NCBI GenBank assembly: GCA_031547305.1
Contig: JAVBSC010000119.1
Location: 1 to 37,113 of the forward strand
Length of the DNA stretch: 37,113 bases
Source: JAVBSC01 sp031547305
GTDB taxonomy: Bacteria > Desulfobacterota > Desulfovibrionia > Desulfovibrionales > Desulfovibrionaceae
Reading direction: 5' to 3'
In this document: piece after piece, positions 1 through 8,888 of the stretch
How the letters are laid out: every line of letters begins with the position of its first letter
Position numbering within the stretch: position 1 is the first letter of the stretch
The notes under the pieces: model-generated
The model's database searches: none
Told to the model about the DNA's origin: nothing
What the model saw: the letters and a program-made list of their open reading frames with translations, nothing else
Program-made: the position numbers and the translations under genes

Positions 1-9
1 GAGGATTCC

Positions 10-1533
10 ATGAGCGAACGCATTATCTTTTTTGACACCACCCTGCGCGACGGGGAGCAGTCCCCGGGCGCAACCATGAACCTGCGGGAAAAAATCCGTC
101 TGGCCGAGCAGTTGGAAATCCTGGGCGTGGACGTGATCGAAGCCGGTTTCGCCGCTTCCAGTCCCGGCGATTTCGAATCCGTGCGCACTATTGCCGGACG
201 TCTTAAAAAAGCCCAGGTGGCCAGCCTGTGCCGCGCCAATGCCCACGACATCGACAGATCATGGGAAGCTATTAAAGACGCGCAAAAACCGCGCCTGCAC
301 ATATTTTTGGCCACCTCTCCCCTGCATATGGAATATAAGCTGCGCAAAAGCCCGGAAGAAGTGCTCAGGATGATCGACTCCTCAGTGCGCCATGCCGCCG
401 GGTACACCCACAACGTGGAATTCTCCGCCGAGGACGCATCCCGCTCCGACCCGGACTTCCTGGTCATGGCCATGAATACGGCCATAGAGGCCGGGGCCGC
501 GACGCTGAACATTCCGGATACCGTGGGCTACGCCCAGCCGGAGGAGTTCGCCCGCCTGGTGGCCTATGTGATCGGGAAAACCCGCAAAGATAAAAAAACG
601 GTTTTCAGCGTGCATTGCCACAACGACCTTGGCCTTGGCGTGGCCAATTCCCTGGCCGCCATCAAGGCCGGGGCCAGGCAGGTGGAATGCACGCTTTCCG
701 GCCTGGGCGAGCGGGCCGGCAATGCGGCGGTGGAAGAAATTGTAATGGCCCTTAAAGTGCGCCAGGATTATTATGATTATGAATGCGGCATCGTGACCGA
801 GCAGATTTATCCCTCGGCCCGCATGCTCTCGCGCATCATCGGCCGCCCCAGTCCGGCCAACAAGCCTATAGTCGGGGCCAACGCCTTTGCCCACGAGTCC
901 GGCATTCACCAGGACGGCGTGCTGAAAAAGCGCGAGACTTACGAGATTATGACCCCGGCCAGCATAGGCATTCAGGACAACGCCATCGTCCTGGGCAAGC
1001 ATTCCGGCCGCAACGCGCTCAAGAGCAAGCTGTCCGGTCTGGGGTACAGCCTTGCAGACGAGCAGGTCGGCCAGGTCTTTGACGCGGTCAAGCGCCTGGC
1101 GGACAAAAAAGAGGAAATTTACGACGAGGACGTGGAAGCCCTGGTGCTGGAAGAAGTCTACCGTCTGCCGGACGAGTACCGCCTGCTGCACCTGAGCGTG
1201 CAGAGCAGCGACAGCGGGGTGCCGCCCAGCGCCATGGTGGTCATGGATGTGCACGGGGTGATGCACCAGCAGGCCTCCTTCGGCACCGGTCCCATCGACG
1301 CGGTGTTCAAGGCCATCTGTGCCATTGTCCGGCGCAGCCCCTGTCTGGAGCGCTACATGGTCAACGCCATCACCAGCGGCAGTGACGCCCAGGGCGAAGT
1401 TACCGTGCTTCTGCGGGAAAACGACTTCAAGGCCGTGGGCCGCGGCTCGGACCAGGATATTATCAACGCCAGCGCCAGGGCCTACCTGAACGCCCTGAAC
1501 CGCCTGGCCAAGAAAGAACAGGAGTGCATGTAA
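10..1533 (+). CDS. leuA: 2-isopropylmalate synthase
   Basis: Catalyses the first committed step of leucine synthesis, condensing acetyl-CoA with 2-oxoisovalerate in the cytoplasm. The 507-residue length fits bacterial LeuA. The N-terminal TIM barrel opens with FFDTTLRDGEQSPGA (about residues 7-21), the signature of the DRE-TIM family. The metal-binding HCHND motif follows near residue 204, then the GLGERAGNAAVEE segment near residue 237. The last roughly 130 residues match the C-terminal allosteric domain where leucine normally binds, so feedback inhibition is expected. A gagga ribosome-binding site lies just before the ATG. It is the first gene of leuACDB. Only 9 bases upstream are present, so any leader or attenuator for this operon is outside the window. 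Confidence 0.97.
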   Translation: MSERIIFFDTTLRDGEQSPGATMNLREKIRLAEQLEILGVDVIEAGFAASSPGDFESVRTIAGRLKKAQVASLCRANAHDIDRSWEAIKDAQKPRLHIFLATSPLHMEYKLRKSPEEVLRMIDSSVRHAAGYTHNVEFSAEDASRSDPDFLVMAMNTAIEAGAATLNIPDTVGYAQPEEFARLVAYVIGKTRKDKKTVFSVHCHNDLGLGVANSLAAIKAGARQVECTLSGLGERAGNAAVEEIVMALKVRQDYYDYECGIVTEQIYPSARMLSRIIGRPSPANKPIVGANAFAHESGIHQDGVLKKRETYEIMTPASIGIQDNAIVLGKHSGRNALKSKLSGLGYSLADEQVGQVFDAVKRLADKKEEIYDEDVEALVLEEVYRLPDEYRLLHLSVQSSDSGVPPSAMVVMDVHGVMHQQASFGTGPIDAVFKAICAIVRRSPCLERYMVNAITSGSDAQGEVTVLLRENDFKAVGRGSDQDIINASARAYLNALNRLAKKEQECM

Positions 1534-2795
1534 TGCCCCAAACCCTTGCCCAAAAACTGTTGGCCGGACACCGCACGGATAAAGACGCGGGCCTGGAGCC
1601 CGGAGCCATCGTCAACTGCCGGGTCAGCCTGGTGCTGGCCAACGACATAACCGGCCCTCTGGCCGTCCGGTCTTTTAAAGACATGGGCGCGTCAAAGGTC
1701 TTCGATCCGGCCAGGGTCGTCTTTGTCATGGATCACTTTGTGCCGCCAAAAGACATAGAGTCCGCCAACCAGGTGATCATTTCCCGTAAGTTTGCCGCCG
1801 AACAGGGCATTCACTATTTTGAAGGCGGCGACGCCGGCGTGGAGCACGCCATCTTGCCGGAACTCGGCCTGGCCGGTCCCGGCGATCTTATAGTCGGCGC
1901 GGACAGCCACACCTGCACCTACGGCGGAGTGGGCGCTTTCGCCACCGGCATGGGCTCAACGGACATCGCCGCGGCCATGGCTCTGGGCGAAAGCTGGTTC
2001 AAAGTCCCGGCCTCCGTCCAGGTCAATTTTAGCGGCACTTTGCCGGAATACGTCCTGGCCAAGGATTTGATCCTCTGGCTGATCTCCAAAATCGGCGTGG
2101 ACGGCGGCCGCTACAAAGCTCTTGAATTCACCGGTTCAGCCATAGACTCCCTGTCTGTGGAAAGCCGCCTGACCATGGCCAACATGGCTGTGGAAGCCGG
2201 GGCCAAGGTCGGACTTTTTCCTGTGGACGCCAAAACTCTGGACTACTGTCGCGCCGCCGGCCGCAAGGACGTCAAACCTCTGGCCGCCGACCCTGGCGCC
2301 AGATACGAAAGCGTTGTCAGCCACAATGTCTCCGCTATGGAACCCCTGGTGGCCTGCCCACATATTCCGGAAAACGTCCGCCCGGTCAGCCAGGTCAAAA
2401 ACGTCCCCATCAACCAGGTTTTCATCGGTTCCTGCACTAACGGCCGCATTGAGGACATGCGTCAGGCCGCCGCCATCCTCAAAGGCCGCAAGGTCAAAAA
2501 GGGCCTGCGCTGCATTGTCATGCCCGCAACGCCCCTGGTCTGGAAAAAAGCCCTGTCCGAAGGTCTGGTGGATGTCTTCCTCAGCGCCGGCTGCGTCATG
2601 GGGCCGGCCAGTTGCGGCCCATGCCTGGGCGGGCATCTGGGGATTCTGGGCAGCGGCGAGCGCGCCGTCAGCACCTCTAACCGCAACTTCAAAGGCCGCA
2701 TGGGCAGCCTGGATTCCGAAATCTACCTGGCCAACCCGGCCGTGGCCGCGGCCAGCGCCGTGGCCGGCGAAGTCCGCGGCCCCGGCAATCTGTAA
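1533..2795 (+). CDS. leuC: 3-isopropylmalate dehydratase large subunit
   Basis: Large subunit of isopropylmalate isomerase, which converts 2- to 3-isopropylmalate using a [4Fe-4S] cluster. The 420-residue protein carries the aconitase-family cluster cysteines in IGSCTNGR (near residue 300) and GPASCGPCLGG (near residue 362). Its length and the 167-residue LeuD partner fit the shorter LeuC/LeuD type found in archaea and many deltaproteobacteria, rather than the 466-residue enterobacterial form. The ATG overlaps the leuA stop in TAATG, and an aggag box ends 8 bases before it. This supports the ATG at 1533 over an in-frame GTG at 1524. The overlap implies translational coupling. Confidence 0.96.
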   Translation: MPQTLAQKLLAGHRTDKDAGLEPGAIVNCRVSLVLANDITGPLAVRSFKDMGASKVFDPARVVFVMDHFVPPKDIESANQVIISRKFAAEQGIHYFEGGDAGVEHAILPELGLAGPGDLIVGADSHTCTYGGVGAFATGMGSTDIAAAMALGESWFKVPASVQVNFSGTLPEYVLAKDLILWLISKIGVDGGRYKALEFTGSAIDSLSVESRLTMANMAVEAGAKVGLFPVDAKTLDYCRAAGRKDVKPLAADPGARYESVVSHNVSAMEPLVACPHIPENVRPVSQVKNVPINQVFIGSCTNGRIEDMRQAAAILKGRKVKKGLRCIVMPATPLVWKKALSEGLVDVFLSAGCVMGPASCGPCLGGHLGILGSGERAVSTSNRNFKGRMGSLDSEIYLANPAVAAASAVAGEVRGPGNL

Positions 2796-2813
2796 AAGGT
2801 CAAGGAGACCAAA

Positions 2814-3317
2814 ATGCATTATCAAGGAAAGTGCCACCTTCTTGGCGATCACATAGATACGGACGCGATCATCCCGGCGCGATTTTTGTTGACTTTTGAT
2901 CCGGTTGTTCTGGGCGGCCAGTGCATGAGCGGCCTGGAAGACGGATGGGTTAAAAAGGTGCGGAAGGGAGATATGTTGGTGGCCGGCCGCAACTTCGGCT
3001 GCGGATCTTCGCGGGAGCATGCGCCCATAGCCATTTTGGGCGCGGGCATTCCGGCGGTCATAGCGCACAGCTTTGCCCGCATTTTTTACCGCAACGCCTT
3101 TAATGCCGGGCTGTTGGCCCTGGAAATAGGGGATGACGTGGGCAAGATCAAAGACGGCGATGTTCTGGAAGTGGATGTGGACGGCGGGCGGATTGTGAAC
3201 AAGAGCAACGGGACGGAAATAAAGTACGCGCCGTTGCCCATGGCCATGCGGGATATTCTGGATGCCGGCGGCCTGGCTCCGTATGTGCGGAAACGGCTGG
3301 AAAAGGAGCTGGCCTGA
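2814..3317 (+). CDS. leuD: 3-isopropylmalate dehydratase small subunit
   Basis: Small subunit that completes the isopropylmalate isomerase active site together with LeuC. The 167 residues include the swivel-domain motifs LGDHIDTDAIIPARFL near residue 10 and GRNFGCGSSREHAP near residue 60. The second is the substrate-contact loop of the family. A strong aaggaga ribosome-binding site precedes the ATG. The stop overlaps the next start (TGATG), so leuD and leuB are probably translationally coupled. Recognition is secure; methylaconitate-type isomerases share the fold, but the leu neighbours fix the role. Confidence 0.96.
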   Translation: MHYQGKCHLLGDHIDTDAIIPARFLLTFDPVVLGGQCMSGLEDGWVKKVRKGDMLVAGRNFGCGSSREHAPIAILGAGIPAVIAHSFARIFYRNAFNAGLLALEIGDDVGKIKDGDVLEVDVDGGRIVNKSNGTEIKYAPLPMAMRDILDAGGLAPYVRKRLEKELA

Positions 3318-4411
3318 TGTCCAGGATTGCTGTATTGCCGGGTGACGGCATAGGACCGGAGGTAATCCGCGCGGCCCTGGAGGTGTTTCGGGCCGTGCGG
3401 GAGCGCTTTGGCCTTGAGGCGGAAGTGGAGGAAGCGGCGATTGGCGGTGAGGCTCTGGATGCCTGCGGCGATCCGTTGCCCAAAGCCACGCTGGACTTGT
3501 GCAAAAGCAGTCTGGCCGTGCTTATGGGCGCGGTGGGCGGCCCCAAGTGGGACAATGCGGCCAGACGGCCGGAGCAGGGTCTCTTGGCTTTGCGCAAGGA
3601 GTTAGGGCTGTTCGCCAACCTGCGGCCCGTGGCGGTGTACCCGGATCTGGCGCATCTTTCCTGCCTGCGGCCGGATCTGGTGGCTGGCGGGCTGGATATA
3701 CTGGTGGTGCGCGAACTGACCGGCGACGTGTACTTCGGCCGTCCGGCCGGCATAGAGGCTCGGGCCGGCGAGCGCGTGGGCTATAGCACCATGATTTATT
3801 CGGAAAGCGAAATCCGGCGCATCGCTAGGGTGGCCTTTGAGGCGGCCAGGGGGCGCCGGGGGCTGGTCACTTCCGTGGACAAGGCCAACGTGCTGGCGGT
3901 CAGCCGGCTCTGGCGGAGCGTGGTGGAGGAAACGCGCGTGGAATACCCGGACGTCCGCCTGGAGCATATGTACGTGGATAACGCCGCCATGCAGCTAATC
4001 AGCGCGCCGGCGCATTTTGACGTGATCCTGACCGGCAACTTGTTCGGGGATATTTTATCCGACGCCGGGGCCGCTCTGACCGGCTCCCTGGGGATGCTGC
4101 CCTCGGCTTCGCTGGCCGGTTTTTCCAACGGCGCGTCTTTTGGCCTGTACGAGCCGGTGCATGGTTCAGCCCCGGATCTGGCCGGCCGGGACAAGGCCAA
4201 TCCTCTGGCGACCATTCTTTCCCTGGCCATGCTGTTGCGCCTGAGTCTGGGCCGGCCGGCAGCGGCGCTGGCTGTGGAAAAAGCTGTCGGCGCCACCCTG
4301 CGGGACGGCGTAAAAAGCGCGGACCTTTACGCGCCCGGCGACCCGGCCGGAACTTCGGCCGCCGGTTGCCGCCGAATAACTGAAGCGGTCATTGAAAGGT
4401 TACGCGGATAA
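3317..4411 (+). CDS. leuB: 3-isopropylmalate dehydrogenase
   Basis: NAD-dependent oxidative decarboxylation of 3-isopropylmalate to the keto acid precursor of leucine. The 364-residue length is normal for LeuB. It begins with LPGDGIGPEV, contains RELTGDVYFG (near residue 136), and carries the metal and substrate segment YVDNAAMQLI followed by LTGNLFGDILSDAGA (about residues 218-252), all diagnostic of the isocitrate/isopropylmalate dehydrogenase family. The start codon overlaps the leuD stop. It is the last gene of leuACDB and is followed by a strong hairpin, so the operon ends here. The next gene lies on the other strand. Confidence 0.97.
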   Translation: MSRIAVLPGDGIGPEVIRAALEVFRAVRERFGLEAEVEEAAIGGEALDACGDPLPKATLDLCKSSLAVLMGAVGGPKWDNAARRPEQGLLALRKELGLFANLRPVAVYPDLAHLSCLRPDLVAGGLDILVVRELTGDVYFGRPAGIEARAGERVGYSTMIYSESEIRRIARVAFEAARGRRGLVTSVDKANVLAVSRLWRSVVEETRVEYPDVRLEHMYVDNAAMQLISAPAHFDVILTGNLFGDILSDAGAALTGSLGMLPSASLAGFSNGASFGLYEPVHGSAPDLAGRDKANPLATILSLAMLLRLSLGRPAAALAVEKAVGATLRDGVKSADLYAPGDPAGTSAAGCRRITEAVIERLRG

Positions 4412-4450
4412 ATAAAGCATTCCCCGGAAAAGGCCCGCAGGGAAAAAAGT

Positions 4451-4499
4451 TCAGGGAGGGGGACCTCAGGGACGCGAGCCCTCAGGGCCCCCTCCCTGA
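4451..4499. terminator. Bidirectional hairpin terminator between leuB and ansA
   Basis: A stem of about 20 base pairs with two mismatches: outer arms 4451-4462 and 4488-4499 pair perfectly (12 bp), and inner arms 4464-4471 and 4479-4486 pair with one mismatch around a 7-base loop. On the minus strand, just past the end of the asparaginase gene, the hairpin is followed by a run of six T (complement of 4443-4448). On the plus strand the tail is only moderately T-rich. It sits between two converging genes and can serve both. Confidence 0.85.
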
Positions 4500-4505
4500 T
4501 ATTAT

Positions 4506-5498
4506 TCAATTTGGAAACTCCTCAAAAACCTTGCGGGCTTTTTCGTTATCCGCTTCCGGGCCATCCTGGCCCAGGGCGAGCATAAGCAGGAGCCTGGCCT
4601 TGTTGGCCGGCAAATTGCCGCCCAGGATCAAGCCAAGGTCCCTGAGCTCATCCGCGCCGCCTTTATAGCCGTAAACAGGCCAGACGCCGCCCTCCACGCA
4701 GCGTGAGGTCAGGACCACGGGCAGGCCGCTGTTTACAGCGGCGCGCAGCTCCGGAAGGGCCTCCGGGGGCACGTTGCCCGCGCCCAGGGCCTGCACCACA
4801 ATCCCTTTGGCCCCGCCGCTCCTGGCGCAGGCCAGCAGGGAGCCGTCCGCGCCCGGGTACATGGAGATAATGGGAACATTGGTTTCCAGGCGTTTGATCT
4901 TCAGGGGGCGGTGGCGGATGGGCGAGCGAAAAAACTGCACCCCTCCGGCCACACATGAACCAATGGGGCCGGCGCCCGGCGCGGCAAAGGAATCCACGCT
5001 CATGGAATGCACTTTAACCGCCTCGCGGGCGGCGAACAGGCGGTCGGCCATGAGCACGGCAACGCCGCAGCCGGGCGGCAGGGGGTGCAGACAGGCCAGT
5101 ACCGCGCCGGCCAGGGTGCGCAGCCCGTCGTAGCCGGCTTCGTCGTGCGAGCGCATCGCGCCTGTGACCACAACCGGCTTGGGGCTGTCCAGCAAAAGAT
5201 CCAGCATAAAGGCGGTTTCTTCCAGAACGTCCGTGCCGTGGGTGATCACCGTTCCGTTGATCCGCTCCTGATCCAGCATGTTCTGAACGTCGCCGGCCAG
5301 TTTGAGCATAAGCTCCGGAGCCATGTGCGAACTGGGCAGATCCGCCCATTGCACTGGCAGAATCCGGCCGCGGCGCAGATCAGCCGGCAGTTCGGACAAA
5401 AGATCGTCCAGCTTGAGGGCGGGAACGACGCGGCCTCCGGCGTCGTGGCGCATGCCGATGGTGCCGCCGGTGAAAAAAATGGCTGTTTGTCCGGGCAT
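4506..5498 (-). CDS. ansA: L-asparaginase
   Basis: Hydrolyses L-asparagine to aspartate and ammonia. The 330 residues contain both catalytic triads of the family: TGGTIG near the N-terminus with nucleophile Thr13, a Ser at 56-57 (PSSH), HGTD with Thr89-Asp90, and Lys162. The spacing is almost the same as in E. coli AnsB. No signal peptide is visible (the start is MPGQTAIFF), so a cytoplasmic location is likely and the ansA symbol is tentative. An aggaatgagg sequence lies just before the ATG. It is the last gene of the minus-strand run and is separated from truA by 87 bases, so it may have its own weak promoter. Confidence 0.92.
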   Translation of the reverse strand: MPGQTAIFFTGGTIGMRHDAGGRVVPALKLDDLLSELPADLRRGRILPVQWADLPSSHMAPELMLKLAGDVQNMLDQERINGTVITHGTDVLEETAFMLDLLLDSPKPVVVTGAMRSHDEAGYDGLRTLAGAVLACLHPLPPGCGVAVLMADRLFAAREAVKVHSMSVDSFAAPGAGPIGSCVAGGVQFFRSPIRHRPLKIKRLETNVPIISMYPGADGSLLACARSGGAKGIVVQALGAGNVPPEALPELRAAVNSGLPVVLTSRCVEGGVWPVYGYKGGADELRDLGLILGGNLPANKARLLLMLALGQDGPEADNEKARKVFEEFPN

Positions 5499-5585
5499 AA
5501 CCTCATTCCTGTTATGGTTGACGCCTTGACAGTATATGATTTCCGTCCGCTTGCAAGGATGGTGAGGGAACCGGATTTTTGGTTT

Positions 5586-6368
5586 TTAAGGGTAGAGGAC
5601 GCGTTGTAAGCATAGGCCCCTGGCCGGGGCGGTAGGGAAGGGCAGGGGGCCGCGATTCCGCTCCCGCAAAAAACCAGGCACGTCAGCGGGCTTAAGGCGG
5701 CCCTGGCCGACGGTGACCAGCAATCCCACCAGATTGCGGACCATTTGCTTGAGGAAGCCGGAACCCTGAAAGACCCAGGCCTGGTGTTGCGGGCAGAGAT
5801 CTCTGTGGCCCGGCAGGGGCAGGGCGCATTGGTCGATGCGGAAAATCTCGCGTACGGTGCTTTCCGTCTCCGCGCCCCGGTTCTGAAAAGCGGCAAAATC
5901 ATGCTCGCCGAGCAGGAGCTTGGCGGCCTCCAGCATGGGGTTCTGGTCCAGCGGGCCGCAGTGCCAGACAAAATCCCGCAGGGCCGGGGGGATGAAATTT
6001 TTATCCAGCCAGAGGCGGTAGCGGTATTCCTTGCCAATGGCGGAAAAGCGGGAGTGGAAGGAATCGTCGGCCATCCGGGCGTCAATGACGCTCAGGTCCG
6101 GCGGAAGCAGGCTGTTCAGGGCGCGCTGCCAATTGATGTCCGGCAGATTGCCCGGCAGGTCCAGATGGGCGATCTGGGCTTCCGCGTGCACGCCGGAATC
6201 GGTGCGCCCGGCCCCGTGCGCGCGGACGAATTGCCCGGCCAGGCGCTCCACGGCCTGTTCCAGAACTTCCTGCACGGTACGCGGGCGGTCCGCTCCCCGG
6301 CCGGCCTGGATCTGCCAGCCCGCGAAGTTGGTTCCCAGGTAGGCCAGGGTAAGCTTCAGGCGCGGCAC
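5586..6368 (-). CDS. truA: tRNA pseudouridine(38-40) synthase
   Basis: Converts uridines 38-40 of the tRNA anticodon stem to pseudouridine. The 260-residue length is typical. The catalytic aspartate is Asp57 in GRTDSGVHA, and the N-terminal YLGTNFAGWQ segment and the C-terminal FLKQMVRNLVG are conserved TruA features. It starts only a few bases after the stop of the motE-like gene, so it is probably co-transcribed with that run. There is no sign of truncation. Confidence 0.96.
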   Translation of the reverse strand: MPRLKLTLAYLGTNFAGWQIQAGRGADRPRTVQEVLEQAVERLAGQFVRAHGAGRTDSGVHAEAQIAHLDLPGNLPDINWQRALNSLLPPDLSVIDARMADDSFHSRFSAIGKEYRYRLWLDKNFIPPALRDFVWHCGPLDQNPMLEAAKLLLGEHDFAAFQNRGAETESTVREIFRIDQCALPLPGHRDLCPQHQAWVFQGSGFLKQMVRNLVGLLVTVGQGRLKPADVPGFLRERNRGPLPFPTAPARGLCLQRVLYP

Positions 6369-6371
6369 GGG

Positions 6372-7064
6372 CTACTCATAAGGCAGGAGCATACGGGCCA
6401 GGGATTCGGAAAGCTTGGCGGCCTTCACGGGATTGACGTAGGTCAGGATTTCCCCGGCCTGGCGGCCGCGCATGTCCGCCAGAACTCTGACGGCGATTCT
6501 TTCGTCCAGGGTTTCCAGCACCTTGGCGGCTTCACGGGCCTTCATGTTGCTGAGCACGTCCACCAGGTGGCGGAACTTGGAATCCTTGGTTTCTTCCGCG
6601 TCTTTGAGCATGATTTGCAGGCGCTGCTCCAGCACCTGCATTTCTTCCAGGCGGCTGTTGATTTCTTTTTCCAGGGCGCGCAAGTCCTGTTCTTTGCGGG
6701 CCAGCTCCTCCTGCTTGCGGTTAAGGGCGTCGCGGGAAAGAGCGCTGTCGGCCGCCTGAGGAGCCGGGGCGGTGGCGTTTTGTGGGGCGGTGGCCGCATA
6801 AGCCACCGAGGCGTCGGACAGTTTCAGGGTTTGCTGCGGCGGGTTTTTGGCGGCCGTTCCGGTGTTTTGAGTCGGCGCGGCGTTTTTGTCGGAAAAGCTC
6901 AGGTTATTGAACAGAGAATCAGCGGCCAGTCCGCCGAGCAGGCAAATCTTGAAGCCGGCCGCGACCAGCAGCAGTTTGCAGAGCCTAGACAGCTTGCGGC
7001 CGGAAGCGGATGGTGGCTGTTTCATCGTAGCTGCGTTGTTCTTTGAGGTTTTCTTCCTGAGCAT
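6372..7064 (-). CDS. MotE-like flagellar protein (coiled coil plus MgtE_N-like domain)
   Basis: Up to 230 residues with one membrane segment (about 29-46), a low-complexity linker, a charged coiled coil (about 109-160), then a segment resembling the intracellular N domain of MgtE (about 165-226: NMKAREAAKVLETLDERIAVRVL). This architecture is that of MotE, a chaperone-like partner of flagellar stator proteins. The gene directly follows fliJ, which supports a flagellar role. The start is uncertain: ATG 7064 overlaps fliJ by 80 bases, while ATG 7025 (MKQPPSASG) overlaps by 41 and still keeps the membrane segment. Neither has a clear Shine-Dalgarno sequence. Function is inferred from architecture and neighbour. 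Confidence 0.8.
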   Translation of the reverse strand: MLRKKTSKNNAATMKQPPSASGRKLSRLCKLLLVAAGFKICLLGGLAADSLFNNLSFSDKNAAPTQNTGTAAKNPPQQTLKLSDASVAYAATAPQNATAPAPQAADSALSRDALNRKQEELARKEQDLRALEKEINSRLEEMQVLEQRLQIMLKDAEETKDSKFRHLVDVLSNMKAREAAKVLETLDERIAVRVLADMRGRQAGEILTYVNPVKAAKLSESLARMLLPYE

Positions 7065-7425
7065 GTCTTTGGGCCTGTTTTTCTTTTAAGTGTTCCAGCA
7101 GTTTGTATTCCTGGGATTTTATTATGAGCGCCTCACGGGCTTTGTCCACCTCTTCTTCCAGGATGGCCAGCATTTTTTCCGCGTAGGCGATGTCCGCCTC
7201 CAGTCCTTTGATATAGTTGCCGAGCAGCCAGCGCTCCGCGTGCTCCGCGCAATCCCGCTTAAGCAGCTTGAGGCGGTGTTCCGCCAGGGCGGCGCGCAGG
7301 TCTTCCAGGTGCCGGAGCACGGCGTTCCGCCGGGAGGTGGCTTCGGCCAGGGCCTGCATGGCTTGTTCCTTAAGCTGCTCGCGGTATTCGAGCACTTTTT
7401 CCAGTTTGAATTTAAATTGCGCCAT
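6985..7425 (-). CDS. fliJ: Flagellar export chaperone FliJ
   Basis: A 146-residue protein, almost entirely helical and charged, starting MAQFKFKLEKVLEYREQLKEQ, which fits the start of the FliJ family, as does the length of about 147. FliJ is the central stalk of the flagellar type III export ATPase and escorts export chaperones. The open frame extends further upstream (to 7770), but that extension overlaps cobS and has proline- and arginine-rich shadow composition, so the ATG at 7425 is chosen. The 3' end overlaps the next gene, which carries the MotE-like domain. No other flagellar gene is present in the window. Confidence 0.85.
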   Translation of the reverse strand: MAQFKFKLEKVLEYREQLKEQAMQALAEATSRRNAVLRHLEDLRAALAEHRLKLLKRDCAEHAERWLLGNYIKGLEADIAYAEKMLAILEEEVDKAREALIIKSQEYKLLEHLKEKQAQRHAQEENLKEQRSYDETATIRFRPQAV

Positions 7426-7472
7426 GTTTTTTTCCGTTTCGCGCCGAGTCGGTTTTCCGGCGCTCGCGGAAG

Positions 7473-8201
7473 CTAAAGCAAAAACGGTGCCAGAAGGGCT
7501 GAAAGTTCGCCCCAGATGATCGCGGCCCCAAAAAAGTCGCCGTTCAGGCCGCCTTCGCGCCGGGCTGCGCGGGCCAGGCCGTAGATGCCGGCCAGGCAGA
7601 TAAGCAGGCCCGGGAGCAAGTCGCCGGGATTCACGCACATAAGTCCGCCGCCAATGGCGAACAGGCCGGAGGCGGCCAGGGCGGATTTGTTCGCGCCGGC
7701 GCAGGCCAGGCGGCCCAGGCCGGACCAGGGCGCGGCCGGCGCAAGAAGCGCCAACGGGCTGACAGCGCAACGGCCCAGGATGGGCGCCCAGAGCAATGTC
7801 AGCAAATCTCCGGACTGAAAATGCGCGGCGGCCAGAATGACTTGCCCGCCCAGGCCCAGGGTAAGGCCGATAGCGCCGAAAGCGCCCAGGCGGCTGTCCT
7901 TGAGGATGGTCTGGAATTTTTCGCCTCTGGCCGCGCTGCCCAGGGCGTCAAAAAGATCCGCCCAGCCGTCCCAGTGCAGGGCGCGGGTGAGCCATGCGTT
8001 CAAAACGACGTAAAGCCAGGCCTGGACCCAGGGTGAGCCAGAGGCCAGCCCGAAAAAGAACGGCGCGACAACAACCAGACCGAGGATCGCTCCGGCCGCC
8101 GGGTAATAGGCAACAGAGGCGGCGAGGTCTTTTTCCGTGGCGGTTCTGGCGGGGGCCAGCCGACTTAAAAAAGAAAGGGCGAGGAGCAGGCGCTGGAGCA
8201 T
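7473..8201 (-). CDS. cobS: Adenosylcobinamide-GDP ribazoletransferase (cobalamin synthase)
   Basis: Membrane enzyme joining adenosylcobinamide-GDP to alpha-ribazole in the last stage of cobalamin assembly. The 242-residue product (starting MLQRLLLALSFLSRL) carries the conserved LHWDGWADLFDALGS and ILKDSRLGAFGAIGL motifs and the late GGLNGDFFGAAIIWGE motif, with about six hydrophobic segments between. ATG 8201 is preferred over the upstream in-frame ATG at 8243, which would add an arginine- and proline-rich tail atypical of the family and run into rex. No other cobalamin gene is nearby. It sits 45 bases after rex in the same direction and is probably co-transcribed. Confidence 0.93.
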   Translation of the reverse strand: MLQRLLLALSFLSRLAPARTATEKDLAASVAYYPAAGAILGLVVVAPFFFGLASGSPWVQAWLYVVLNAWLTRALHWDGWADLFDALGSAARGEKFQTILKDSRLGAFGAIGLTLGLGGQVILAAAHFQSGDLLTLLWAPILGRCAVSPLALLAPAAPWSGLGRLACAGANKSALAASGLFAIGGGLMCVNPGDLLPGLLICLAGIYGLARAARREGGLNGDFFGAAIIWGELSALLAPFLL

Positions 8202-8246
8202 AATTGGCGGCCCCCGGCGGATGCTCGGGGGCCTGGCGGGCAAAGT

Positions 8247-8888
8247 TTATTTGCCGTTCTGGGTGATGTTGAAGGAAATGGAGTACAGGTGGTGGAAGAA
8301 ATCCACGTATTCCACAAATACGTCGTCCGGCACGAAGATGCGGGCCGGCGCGTAGTTGAGAATGCCTTTTATGCCGGCTTCCACCAGGTGATTGGCGGCG
8401 CGCTGGGCGCGTTCCGGCGGAGTGGTGATGATGCCTATCTCCGCCCGCAAATCCGCTACCCGCTCTGGCAGGCGGCGCGTGCAGACAACTTCCAGGCCAA
8501 CGACTTCCTCACCTATTTTGAAAGGATCGCAGTCAAAAGCGCCCACGATGTTGTAGTGGCGCTGACTGAACTCGCGGTGGTTCAGGAGGGCGCGGCCAAG
8601 GTTGCCCACACCCACCAGCACGCAGTTCCACGGACGGTCCACGCTCAGGGAACTGGTGATGGACTTGATCAGGCTTTTCACGTTATAGCCCACCCCGCGC
8701 ACGCCGAACTCGCCAAAATAAGTGAGATCCTTGCGAATTTGCGAGGCGTTGACCGCGCAGGCCTGGGCCAGGGATTCGGAAGAGGTTATTTCCACGCCGT
8801 CCCTGTTAAGGTATTCAAGGGTTTGTAAGTAAACGGCCAGTCTTTGAATAGTGGCGCGCGGTATGCGGTCAGTTTTTAATGTTACCAT
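8247..8888 (-). CDS. rex: Redox-sensing transcriptional repressor Rex
   Basis: NADH/NAD-ratio sensor that represses fermentation and energy genes. The 213 residues show the Rex winged helix at 1-75 (RIPRATIQRLAVYLQTLEYL, then SLAQACAVNASQIRKDLTYFGEFGVRGVGY), followed by a Rossmann fold with GVGNLG at residues 93-98. A C-terminal helix (YVDFFHHLYSISFNI) fits the domain-swapped helix of Rex dimers. It is the first gene of a minus-strand run with cobS, fliJ, motE, truA and perhaps ansA. Candidate operators for this protein are seen at the atp promoter in this window. A TATAAT box lies in the AT-rich stretch just upstream. Confidence 0.95.
   Translation of the reverse strand: MVTLKTDRIPRATIQRLAVYLQTLEYLNRDGVEITSSESLAQACAVNASQIRKDLTYFGEFGVRGVGYNVKSLIKSITSSLSVDRPWNCVLVGVGNLGRALLNHREFSQRHYNIVGAFDCDPFKIGEEVVGLEVVCTRRLPERVADLRAEIGIITTPPERAQRAANHLVEAGIKGILNYAPARIFVPDDVFVEYVDFFHHLYSISFNITQNGK

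Noticed and set aside
382..1266. Long minus-strand open frame inside leuA (294 codons)
   Set aside because: Histidine- and glycine-rich shadow frame of leuA; the opposite strand is clearly leuA.
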